Origin: Micromonospora_G sp044901685
Lineage (GTDB): Bacteria; Actinomycetota; Actinomycetes; Mycobacteriales; Micromonosporaceae
Length of the DNA: 64,000 nucleotides
Direction: 5' to 3'
Assembly (NCBI RefSeq): GCF_044901685.1
Contig: NZ_JBJDPS010000009.1
Coordinates: forward strand, 124,001-188,000
In this document: positions 43,005 to 51,220 of the stretch, piece by piece
Numbering within the stretch: position 1 is the first letter of the stretch
Layout of the letters: every line of letters starts with the position of its first letter
Made by a program: the position numbers and the translations under genes
Notes under the pieces: model-generated
What the model was told of the DNA's origin: nothing
Database searches by the model: none
What the model saw: only the letters and a program-made list of their open reading frames with translations

Positions 43005-43306
43005 GCCCGACCTTTCGCTGGGCGCCCACATGCCGCATGGTGATCGGCCACCTCGGAGGAAAAGGCAGGGGCACATGCCCACGAACGAGGTTACGACCGG
43101 ATTAACGAACCTCACGACCCGAAGATGTCGCCGCGTCGAGTGGGGTCCCCGTTCACCGGCGTTCGTTCTTCAGCGTTTGTTGTTCACCTCGGCTGTGTCG
43201 ATCGTGAAGAACGAATCGTTGCTACACAGGCCTCAGCACGGGGAGCGGGGCGTTCGACCACGATCGCCGCTGATCACGACCGCTCCCGGAGCAGAGAGGA
43301 AGATCC
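43005..43306. promoter_or_regulatory. Divergent spacer with 11-bp perfect inverted repeat
   Basis: TTCGTTCTTCA at 43162-43172 returns as its exact complement at 43205-43215, 32 bases apart and 91 bp before the peptide start. It could be a split AraC operator or an RNA stem. AGAGAGGAAG just before ATG 43307 is the ribosome site. No other gene is supported here. Confidence 0.5.
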
Positions 43307-43564
43307 ATGGGTATTCGCATCAAGCGGGCGGCGGGGCTGCTCGCGGCCGCCGTGGTCGCGACGGCGGGAGTCGGCCTCGGGACGCAGGCAGCCGCCCAGG
43401 CCGCGCCGCCCGGTTACGAGTTCCTCACCTACTACTACTGGGTGGAGGACTGCACCCGGGCCGGGCACGCGGGTGTCGACGAGGGGCGCTGGCAGCGGTT
43501 CACCTGCGAGGACGGTAGCTGGTTCCCCGGGGACGACTACGAGCTCTGGGTCCTGTACTACTGA
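43307..43564 (+). CDS. Small secreted two-cysteine peptide, unknown function
   Basis: 85 residues. A clear Sec signal peptide (IKRAAGLLAAAVVATAGVG, cleavage probably after AQAA near residue 32) leaves a mature part of about 50 residues. That part is rich in Tyr, Trp, Asp and Glu, with two Cys (DCTRAG and FTCEDG) that could form one disulfide. The mature charge is acidic. ATG 43307 has GAGAGGAAG a few bases ahead. I do not recognise the family. It stands alone between an AraC gene and the convergent WD40 gene. A small exported enzyme inhibitor, signal or bacteriocin-like peptide are all open options. Confidence 0.75.
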   Translation: MGIRIKRAAGLLAAAVVATAGVGLGTQAAAQAAPPGYEFLTYYYWVEDCTRAGHAGVDEGRWQRFTCEDGSWFPGDDYELWVLYY

Positions 43565-43589
43565 CGCGACCCCGGCGACCCCGAGCGGC

Positions 43590-43625
43590 GGTGGCCGGCA
43601 GGCGTGCTCACGCCGGCCGGCCACC
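43590..43625. terminator. Hairpin overlapping the end of the WD40 gene
   Basis: GGTGGCC (43590-43596) pairs with GGCCACC (43619-43625), with an inner GGCGTG/CACGCC stem. It serves the convergent peptide gene; the WD40 stop (43608) lies inside it. Confidence 0.6.
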
Positions 43626-46475
43626 ACAGGGCGGGCGGTAGCTCCTGCCGGGAAAGTAGGTGGCCCAGCGCTCCCGGCCGATCGGGCCGTCGACGCAGTC
43701 GCACACCCAGGCCGCCACCCTGGTCGCGTCGAGCTGGTCCAGGGGCGTACCGGGGATCTTCCACAGGATGGTGGTGTCGTCGTCGCTGGCGGTGGCGAGG
43801 ACCCGCCCGTCCGGACGGAAGGCAATCGACACCACCGGCTCGGTGTGTGCCGTGAGCAGTGCGACCTGCCGGTAGTGGCCGGAGTCGGCCACGTCCCAGA
43901 CCCGCGCGGTCTGGTCCTCCGACGCGGTGGCGACCGTACGCCCGTCGGGGCTGAACGCCACCGACCGTACGGTGCCGTCGTGGCCGGCGAGTACGCCCAG
44001 CTCACGACCGCTGGCCAGGTCCCACACCCGGGCGGTGCGGTCCTGGCTGGCGGTGGCGAGCCGGGTCCCGTCGGCGCTGAAGGCCACCCACGTCACCCGG
44101 GCCCGGTGACCGCTGACGATCCTCGGCCGGTCCGGCTGGGCGAGGTTCCACAGCGCGACGGTGTGATCGAAGCTGGCGGTGGCGAGCACCGTACCGTCCG
44201 GTCCGAATGCCGCGCCGACGACAAACCCGGTGTGCCCGGTGAGGGTCATCAGTTCACGCGGGGAACGCGGATCGGCAACATCCCACACCTTCGCCGTACG
44301 GTCGCTGCTGACGGTGACCGCCGTACGACCGTCCGGGTGGAACGTCACCGCGTTCACCTCGCCCCGGTGGCCGCGCAGGGTGGCGAGTTCGACCGGACGG
44401 CGCGGATCGGCGACGTCCCACAGCTTGGCCGTACCGTCCCAGCTCGCCGTCGCCAGGAGTTGGCCGTCGGGGTGGAAGGCGGCGGCGTTGACGGTGCCGG
44501 TGTGTCCGCTGAGCACGGTGGCGACCTCGGGCCGGCGGGGATCGGCGACGTCCCACACCCGGGCGGTACGGTCGTGGCTCGTGGTCACCGCGGCACCGCC
44601 GTCGGCGCGGAAGGTCACCGCGTTCACGTTCGCGCCGTGTCCGGACAAACGGGCGCGGTGCGGGAAGGGGATCATGGTCATCAGGCTCGCCCGCGCCTCG
44701 GCGGTCGGCGCCAGCCGGTACGCGGCCAGACTGAGCTGCGCCGCGAGGTCCGGATCCCGCCCGCGCAGCGACCCCGCCTTGCCCGCGACGATCTTCGACA
44801 GTGCGGTGTCGCTCTGCCGGGCGGCGGAACGCTCGACGCTGACCGCGTACGTCACCGTGCCGGCGGCCAGCACCAGCAGTACGGCGAGCAGCGCCACCGC
44901 CTGCCGCAGGCGCGCGCCCCGCTGGCGGGTGAGCCGACGCTCGGCCAGTTCGGCGGCGCGGCTCGCTTCGAGAAAGGTACGTTCCCGGGTGGCCAGCGCG
45001 CCCGGGTCGCGTGCCGCCCACTCCGATGCCCGCACCAGTCGCACACCCCGGTAGAGGGCGCCGTCGTCGTGGTCCAGGGCCTGCCACACCTCGGTCGCCT
45101 CGGTCAGCGCCCGATGCACCCGCAGACCCTCACGGTCCTCGGCGAGCCACCCCCGCAGCCTCGGCCACGACCGGATGAGTGCCTCGTGCGCGATCTCCAC
45201 GCTGTCCCGGTCGAGGGTGACCAGGCGGGCGTGGGCGAACCGGTCGAGCACCGTACGGGTGTCGGCGTCGTCGTCGAGCTCGACCCGCTCGACCCGGCGT
45301 TTGGTGTCCCCGGTGCCCTCGCCCGGCTCGGTGAGCCGCAGCAGCAGGTTCCTCGCGGTGTCCCGTTGGCCGGCGGAGAGCCGGGCGTACACCGTCTCCG
45401 CGGTCTGGGTCAGCGCGCCCGCGATGCCACCGGCCGCCTGGAAACCGGCCAGGGTCAGGGTGTTTCCCCGGCGCCGCAGCCAGGTCTCCAGGAGCACGTG
45501 GGACAGCATCGGCAACACCCCCACCCGGCCGTTGACCTGGGCCACGAGTTCGGTGAGCAGCGCGCTCTCGACCGCGTACCCGGCTCGGACCGCCGGTTGG
45601 GTGATCGCCAGGCGTAACTCCTCGGGGTTCATCGGACCGACCGTCACCTGGCCGTCGCGCAGCACCTCGACCAGGCCCGGGAAGGCGGTGCAGTGCGGGT
45701 AGAAGTCCGCGCGTACCCCGAGCACCACCCGGCACCTGCTGTTGCCGGTGAGCGCGGCGGTGAGCAGCGCGTCGATGAACCGCCGCCGTTGCTCGCCGTC
45801 GCGGCAGAGGGTGAAGACCTCCTCGAACTGGTCGACCACGATCACCAGTTCGCCGTCGTCCGGCACGGCCGCCGCGATCAGGCGGTGCAGCGCCCGTACG
45901 TCCGGTCCCGGCGTCGCCACCGGTGATCCGCTGAGCCTGGCCAGTTGGATCGCGCATTCCTCGATCGGGTGCGCCCCCGGGGTGAACAGCAGCACCGGGT
46001 CGGGCAGCCTCGGCATCACCCCGGCCCGCAGCAGTGAGGACTTGCCGGCACCGGAGGCCCCGAAGGCCACCACGAAGCGTTGGTCTGCCAGTCGGGACAG
46101 CACCTCGTCGACCAGCCTGTCCCGGCCGAAGAACCGCTCGGCGTCGCGGGGCTGGAGCGGGGCGAGCCCGGCGTACGGTGGCTCGACGTCGCCGCCGGGC
46201 TCCGGCGCGGGCAGTTGCGCCGCCACCTCGCGCCACCGCTCCTCCCAGTCCTCCGTCGAGCCCCCGCACGCGGACACGTAAGCCAGCGTGACCGCCAGGC
46301 TCGGCAGCTTGCGGCCGGCCGCGGCCTGGGAGAGGGCCGCCTCGGAGTAGTGCGCCCGGCCGCTCAGTTCCCGATAGGTGGGCTTGCCCGCCTTCTCCCG
46401 CAGCAGCCGCAGGTCACGGGCGAATCGCAGCAGGGCGGTGTCGCCCGGATCGAGTGGACGCTCAGCTCGCGGCAT
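43608..46475 (-). CDS. HTH-nSTAND ATPase-WD40 repeat protein with one membrane helix
   Basis: 955 residues. An N-terminal Xre/Cro-like HTH (about 15-85; GKPTYRELSGRAHYSEAALS) is followed by an nSTAND ATPase (GASGAGKSS at 139-147, VIVVDQFEEVF near 215). A single hydrophobic helix (AVALLAVLLVLAAGTVTYAV) lies near 510. Seven WD40 repeats run to the end (GHTGTVNAAAFHPDG, TASWDGTAKLWDV and six related units), closing with a short Cys-containing tail. This is a common actinobacterial architecture thought to sense a signal and oligomerise. Partner and output are unknown. The start is ATG 46475. Its promoter region carries the palindrome at 46622-46635. Confidence 0.9.
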   Translation of the reverse strand: MPRAERPLDPGDTALLRFARDLRLLREKAGKPTYRELSGRAHYSEAALSQAAAGRKLPSLAVTLAYVSACGGSTEDWEERWREVAAQLPAPEPGGDVEPPYAGLAPLQPRDAERFFGRDRLVDEVLSRLADQRFVVAFGASGAGKSSLLRAGVMPRLPDPVLLFTPGAHPIEECAIQLARLSGSPVATPGPDVRALHRLIAAAVPDDGELVIVVDQFEEVFTLCRDGEQRRRFIDALLTAALTGNSRCRVVLGVRADFYPHCTAFPGLVEVLRDGQVTVGPMNPEELRLAITQPAVRAGYAVESALLTELVAQVNGRVGVLPMLSHVLLETWLRRRGNTLTLAGFQAAGGIAGALTQTAETVYARLSAGQRDTARNLLLRLTEPGEGTGDTKRRVERVELDDDADTRTVLDRFAHARLVTLDRDSVEIAHEALIRSWPRLRGWLAEDREGLRVHRALTEATEVWQALDHDDGALYRGVRLVRASEWAARDPGALATRERTFLEASRAAELAERRLTRQRGARLRQAVALLAVLLVLAAGTVTYAVSVERSAARQSDTALSKIVAGKAGSLRGRDPDLAAQLSLAAYRLAPTAEARASLMTMIPFPHRARLSGHGANVNAVTFRADGGAAVTTSHDRTARVWDVADPRRPEVATVLSGHTGTVNAAAFHPDGQLLATASWDGTAKLWDVADPRRPVELATLRGHRGEVNAVTFHPDGRTAVTVSSDRTAKVWDVADPRSPRELMTLTGHTGFVVGAAFGPDGTVLATASFDHTVALWNLAQPDRPRIVSGHRARVTWVAFSADGTRLATASQDRTARVWDLASGRELGVLAGHDGTVRSVAFSPDGRTVATASEDQTARVWDVADSGHYRQVALLTAHTEPVVSIAFRPDGRVLATASDDDTTILWKIPGTPLDQLDATRVAAWVCDCVDGPIGRERWATYFPGRSYRPPCGGRPA

Positions 46476-46621
46476 TGCCGTTACCTCTCAGTCCGCTCCG
46501 ACGAGCACGCGGTCGGTACTCCCCGCTTGCGGTGGGACGGTCCCGGTCTGATCGGCGGTTGCCCGTGCCGGGTTCCGACTACCGCCGATCGCCGACGCGC
46601 TTGTTCCACACGCGGAAATCG

Positions 46622-46635
46622 ACGTTGGGCAACGT
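46622..46635. promoter_or_regulatory. Palindrome ACGTTG-GG-CAACGT upstream of the WD40 gene
   Basis: Perfect six-base arms around two bases, 147 bp before ATG 46475. A possible operator, perhaps for the protein's own HTH; this is a guess. Confidence 0.35.
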
Positions 46636-46732
46636 AACTACGGTACGCAGCGACATGTCGGATACTTCGCATCGAGCATCCCCGAACTCGGGTGAAACCG
46701 ATGTCAACGTTCGGACAGCCGACGGTCGGAGT

Positions 46733-47587
46733 TCAGGCCGGGCCGGCGGCAGGACCGTTCGACGCGGGCAGCCCGATCGGGTTGGCCGGGGGCAGCACGG
46801 CCCGGCAGGCCCGCGCGATCGGGGTCAGCAACGCGACAACCCGCTCCGGGTCGACGCCGGTCCAGGCCGTCGCGGCGAGGACGTCGGTCGCGACCTCGAT
46901 CCGCTCGTATTCGGCGACGCCGGTGGTGGTGGGAGTGCCGTCCTCGGCGAGCCAGCCGCGCTCGACCAACCGTCGGGTCGCGGCGTCCCACTCCTCGTCG
47001 GACCAGCCCCGGTTCGATTGCAGGGCCTCGCGGCCGAGATCTGTCGTCGCCCGCCAGACCAACGGTTCGCAGCCGCCCAGTCCGGCGGTGACGAGCGCGG
47101 CGACGTGCCCGTCCCCACGATGCTCGCGCAACGCGGTGGCGGCGTGCCAAAGCCGGGCCAGCGGCTCCACCGGCACCGGCAGCGCCGCGTTGGCGGCCCC
47201 GAGCGCCCGACCCGCCGGGGCGAGACGGTCAACCGCCTCGGTCAGCAGGTCGGCGGTCGCCTCCACCGTGGCGGCCGGGATGTCGGCGGTGAGCCGGGTC
47301 AGCGCGTCCGTGGCTCCGGCCAGGCGCGCCGCGAGCGCTTCGGCCGGAGTAGCCCGTTGCCAGACGTCGGGCAGGGCCCGGGCGACCATGGCGGGCGCGA
47401 AGGTGAAGAAGAGGGCGGTGGCCGGTGCCGCCCCCACCGGCCCGAGCGGGGCCGCCCGCCCGCCGAAATAGCCCCGCCAGTAGCCGCGTAACCCGGCCTC
47501 CTCGTACGCCCGCCGCGCCTCCGGCGCGAAGTACGTGACGGCGTGCACGGGCTCGTACAGTGTCCACAGCAGCCTTTCGGTCCTCAC
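46733..47587 (-). CDS. SCO6745-family protein
   Basis: A 284-residue, Ala-rich, mostly helical cytoplasmic protein. The family opening RLLWTLYEPVHAVTYFAPEA and the block GYWRGYFGGRAAPLG identify it as the SCO6745 family, found across actinobacteria and annotated as helix-turn-helix-like. The C-terminal winged-helix-like part (DEEWDAATRRLVERGWL) supports this. Function unknown. The start is GTG 47587, and it is divergent from the gene at 47645 with a 57-bp gap. Confidence 0.85.
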   Translation of the reverse strand: MRTERLLWTLYEPVHAVTYFAPEARRAYEEAGLRGYWRGYFGGRAAPLGPVGAAPATALFFTFAPAMVARALPDVWQRATPAEALAARLAGATDALTRLTADIPAATVEATADLLTEAVDRLAPAGRALGAANAALPVPVEPLARLWHAATALREHRGDGHVAALVTAGLGGCEPLVWRATTDLGREALQSNRGWSDEEWDAATRRLVERGWLAEDGTPTTTGVAEYERIEVATDVLAATAWTGVDPERVVALLTPIARACRAVLPPANPIGLPASNGPAAGPA

Positions 47588-47644
47588 CCGACCAGCATCT
47601 CATCGCGAACCGCTTCCCCCGCAACACCGAGAGGATCAGTATGC

Positions 47645-48379
47645 GTGACCGACCCGAGCGAGCGTCCCGCCACCTCCGGCTCAGGTGCTCCCGAGCATGG
47701 CGTACCACTGGTCGAACGGGTCATCGCGTCGATCTCGGCGGCACCCGCCCGCCCGGTCCTGAACTACGCGCCATGGGCGGGCACCTGGTTGGACGGTCCG
47801 CCCACTCCGGTGCCGGACGACGTCCTGGCGACGATGGCGTTTCCCAGTGGCCGGCCGCTACCGCCGGGCCTGCGCCGGTGGCTGGCGTACGACACGAGCC
47901 TGCTCACCCGCTTCGGCTGGTTCACCCCGGACGGCAGCCACCGGCTCACGCCCCGTCCACTCGGCGTCCTGGCCGCCGCCGAGTACGGCGAGCCGTGGGC
48001 GACCCTCTACCACCCGTTCTCGACCCGGTTCACCGAATGTTTCCTGCTGCCCGGCGGCTCGGACTCCCGCCGGGTGTTCGCCGTGGCCGAGCCGGACGAG
48101 ACCGGCGAGTACCCGGTGCTGGCCCTGGACATCGACGACCTGCCGTGCGTCGAACTGATGTACCCGGGCTTCGATGCCTACCTGGCCGACACCGCCGGAC
48201 TTGTCACCATGCCGGGCGGCAGTTACCCGGCCTTGGCGACCGACGCCACGTACGGTCCGCGCATGCGAACCCACGCCCGTCGCACCTTCGGCGGCGGGTA
48301 CGGCTGGACCTTTCCCGAGGCACCGTTCGACGACAGCGTCTTCGCCGACAGCGACAGTCGTACACCCGGCACCAGGTGA
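47645..48379 (+). CDS. Hypothetical protein, SUKH/SMI1-like
   Basis: 244 residues, no signal peptide or membrane helix. The stretch RRVFAVAEPDETGEYPVLAL followed by DIDDLPCVELMYPGFDAYLAD recalls SUKH/SMI1-type proteins, which often act as immunity or housekeeping adaptor folds, but the match is by eye only. The start is GTG 47645 with GAGAGGA upstream; a longer open frame to 47543 would overlap the divergent SCO6745 gene. Role unknown. Confidence 0.7.
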   Translation: MTDPSERPATSGSGAPEHGVPLVERVIASISAAPARPVLNYAPWAGTWLDGPPTPVPDDVLATMAFPSGRPLPPGLRRWLAYDTSLLTRFGWFTPDGSHRLTPRPLGVLAAAEYGEPWATLYHPFSTRFTECFLLPGGSDSRRVFAVAEPDETGEYPVLALDIDDLPCVELMYPGFDAYLADTAGLVTMPGGSYPALATDATYGPRMRTHARRTFGGGYGWTFPEAPFDDSVFADSDSRTPGTR

Positions 48380-48688
48380 CCTCGCGGTCAGGCCCGCGAC
48401 GCCGGCCTCGACCAGGGCATAGACACCCTTCGCCGTCGGACTGAATTCGATCGTCAGCTCAAGCAATGCTCAAGATCCGGCTCAGCCACTCCGTCGAAGC
48501 GACAGATTCACATACACTCACCGCGCCCAGCCCGCCCACAGCCCTGCACGCCTGCTCACGACGGTGCCCGCCGTCGTACCCGGGCGCCCGTGGACGGGTT
48601 CGGCGTGGCTGTCCGAACTGGATCGGCCTGGCCCGCTCGCGGGCCGACACGGCATCAGACCACAGGCCGCAAACAGAAGGAGGGGAGC
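48380..48688. other. 309-bp intergenic leader of the carboxypeptidase gene
   Basis: No gene supported. A short direct repeat GCTCAAG occurs at about 48457 and 48468. GAAGGAGGGGAG immediately before ATG 48689 is an unusually strong ribosome site. Confidence 0.4.
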
Positions 48689-51166
48689 ATGCACCGCAGA
48701 CGACTGCGCATCGCGCTTCTCGCACTGCCCGCCCTGGTGGCGAGCGTCCTCATCGTGCCCGCGCCCACCCCGGCGGGCGCCGAGTCCACCGCCACGGCGG
48801 GCGCCGGGCGATCCCACCTGGAGGACCAGGAGTCGGTACGCCTCGTCCGCATCGAGCTGACCGGGGCCGACATGCTGGACAAGGTCGTCGCCGCCGGCTT
48901 CGACCTCGAGCACGGCCTCAAGCGAGTGCCCAGCGGCATCGAGGGCGAGGCGGTGGTGACCGCCGAGCAGATCGCCGAACTCGAGGCGATGGGCGTCCAG
49001 ATCCTCGGCGACAACGAAGGCTTCGCCTGGAGCGAGGAGGCCGACGGGGGCATCCAGTCCTTCCGTACGTCCGGCGCCCAGCCGCACGGTCACGAGGAGA
49101 CCGTACGGGTCGTCCGCGCCGACTGGTTCACCACGAAGGGCCAGGGTTTCCTCTACGTCGAGGCGCGTACCACCGAGGGGCAGCAGGCGGAGCCGATCGT
49201 CGGAATGCAGTTGGAGAACGACTCGGGCCGGCGGACCCCGTTCGGCTTCGCCCGGACGATGAGCCGGTTCGTCGACTCCGGGCAGTACATGTTCCACCGC
49301 AACCTGTTCAAGCTCGACCAGCGCCCGCACCAGATCCGGGTCACCAGTTCGACCGGTGGGGTCGCGGTCGGCGGCGTCTCCGACTGGCTGGAGGACGCTC
49401 CGCCGCCGCTGACGGAGAACCGGGGCTACAAGTCCGACTTCGTCGACGGCTACAAGCACCCGCAGCAGCTCTACAGCCGCGCCAAGGAGATCGCCCGGCA
49501 GTACCCGGACATCGCCGAGATCGTCTACCTGCCGAACCGGACGAACGGCTACCAGCGCAAGGCGCAGGCCACGATCGGCGGCACCGGGGAGTCCGCGGTC
49601 GTCGTCAGCTCGGCGGCCTGGGGTCACGAGGGTGGCAACGACATCACCGTCGAGTTCGTGGACCGGCCGGGGGCCGATCTCCCGTTGGGTGTGGAGGTGA
49701 CGGGCAAGGCGATCCGGGTCCTGCTCGCGAAGGACGCCTCCGCCGGCCTCGCGAGTACGGCTACCGAGGTGGCGGCCGCGTTGCAGACCCGGTCCCAGGG
49801 CCTCGTCGACCGGTCGCACCCGTACCGGACCAATACCGGCACCGGGATCGTCGCGCCGACCCCCGGCCCGGTCGCGCTGACCGACTTCCTCGACCAGAAG
49901 CGGGTCGGCGCCCCGGAGGGCGAGGTGCCGCGCGGCCCGGCCACGATCCCCGTCCTGCGGATCGGCAAGTACCGCGACGGCCGGAACCCGGGCGTGCTGA
50001 TCCAGGCGCAGGACCACGCCCGCGAGTGGGTGCCCGCGACGACCTCGCTGGAGTCGGCCGAGCGTCTGGTGCACAACTACCGGTCCGACAGGGAGACCAG
50101 GAAGATCGTCGAGAGCACCGACGTCTTCTTCATCCTGTCGAACAACCCCGACGGCGCGAACTACAGCTTCTACAACTTCGCCTCCCAGCGCCGGAACATG
50201 ACCAACCACTGCCCGGACGAGAACGCCGATCCGGCCCGCCGTAACGCCTGGGGCGTCGACCTGAACCGCAACTACCGGGTCGGCTCGGGTCACGACGGCT
50301 ACTCGGGCGCGTCGACAAGCTGTGTCAGCGACACCTACCAGGGACCGGAAGAGCTCTCCGAGCCCGAGGCGAAGAACATCATCTGGCTGGTCGAGCGGTA
50401 CTCGAACATCAAGTTCATGATGTCCGTCCACTCCAACGGCGGCCAGCTCTTCTGGCAGCCCGGTGCGTACATCGCGGACGGGCGGATCACCACGCCGCGC
50501 CCGCCGCTGGGTGACGAGGCGTTCTACTGGCAGTCGGCCGCCCGAATCCTGTCGCAGGTCAAGGCGCACCGGGAGACCGTCGTCACGCCGGAGAACGTCG
50601 GCGGTTCGTCGGACGTCCTCTACTCCTCCGCCGGCAACGTACGTGAGGACCTGTACCACACGTACGGGATCTACGCCTTCGGTTGGGAGGTCGGCGGCTC
50701 GATCTACAACCCGGCCACCGGCAACTGGCAGGGCGGCTCGTTCCAGCCCGTGTGGGAGGGCGATCCGAACCTCGTCAGCGGCCACGCCGAGACGATGGAG
50801 TACGCCAACGGGATCATGGAGATGTTCCGGGTCGCGGCGGACTGGGGCAGGGACAAGAAGGACCCGACGTCCAAGCTCGTTCCCGGCGGTGGGAGGTACT
50901 CCGCGCCGGTCGACGTACGGTTCGAGACGAGCGAGCCGGCCACCATCTACTACACCACCGACGGCAGTCGGCCGACCCTCCAGTCGCCGCGCTACGAGGC
51001 GACCGAGTTCCGGGAGCCGGGCGAGGTGTTCCACGTGACCGAGACCACGACGTTCCACTGGTTCTCGGTCGACGCGGCGGGCAACATCGAGCAGAACTAC
51101 GACCCGACGAAGAACGACAGGCGCGACAACTACCGCAAGGCGACGATCACGATCCGCAAGAGGTAA
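48689..51166 (+). CDS. Secreted zinc carboxypeptidase (M14) with C-terminal chitobiase-like domain
   Basis: 825 residues. A Sec signal (LRIALLALPALVASVLIV, cleavage near AGAES) is followed by an N-terminal region of about 250 residues and then the M14 domain. Zinc ligands are His443 and Glu446 in HAREW, with NPDG, DLNRNYR and SVHSNGG further on, and a likely catalytic Glu near WEVGGS. A long insertion (about 320-420) separates the start of the fold from the zinc motif. The C-terminus (about 745-815; FETSEPATIYYTTDGSRPT) is a CHB_HEX_C-type beta sandwich. It trims peptides outside the cell. The start is ATG 48689 with AAGGAGGGGAG. Confidence 0.9.
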   Translation: MHRRRLRIALLALPALVASVLIVPAPTPAGAESTATAGAGRSHLEDQESVRLVRIELTGADMLDKVVAAGFDLEHGLKRVPSGIEGEAVVTAEQIAELEAMGVQILGDNEGFAWSEEADGGIQSFRTSGAQPHGHEETVRVVRADWFTTKGQGFLYVEARTTEGQQAEPIVGMQLENDSGRRTPFGFARTMSRFVDSGQYMFHRNLFKLDQRPHQIRVTSSTGGVAVGGVSDWLEDAPPPLTENRGYKSDFVDGYKHPQQLYSRAKEIARQYPDIAEIVYLPNRTNGYQRKAQATIGGTGESAVVVSSAAWGHEGGNDITVEFVDRPGADLPLGVEVTGKAIRVLLAKDASAGLASTATEVAAALQTRSQGLVDRSHPYRTNTGTGIVAPTPGPVALTDFLDQKRVGAPEGEVPRGPATIPVLRIGKYRDGRNPGVLIQAQDHAREWVPATTSLESAERLVHNYRSDRETRKIVESTDVFFILSNNPDGANYSFYNFASQRRNMTNHCPDENADPARRNAWGVDLNRNYRVGSGHDGYSGASTSCVSDTYQGPEELSEPEAKNIIWLVERYSNIKFMMSVHSNGGQLFWQPGAYIADGRITTPRPPLGDEAFYWQSAARILSQVKAHRETVVTPENVGGSSDVLYSSAGNVREDLYHTYGIYAFGWEVGGSIYNPATGNWQGGSFQPVWEGDPNLVSGHAETMEYANGIMEMFRVAADWGRDKKDPTSKLVPGGGRYSAPVDVRFETSEPATIYYTTDGSRPTLQSPRYEATEFREPGEVFHVTETTTFHWFSVDAAGNIEQNYDPTKNDRRDNYRKATITIRKR

Positions 51167-51220
51167 GCGCGCCTCTGGTCCGGGCGGGATCGCGGGTCGG
51201 TTGACCTGGTCCCGCCCGGA

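Noticed and set aside
43862..44650. Tandem DNA repeats
   Set aside because: They are the seven WD40 units of the coding sequence, not a separate repeat or CRISPR array.
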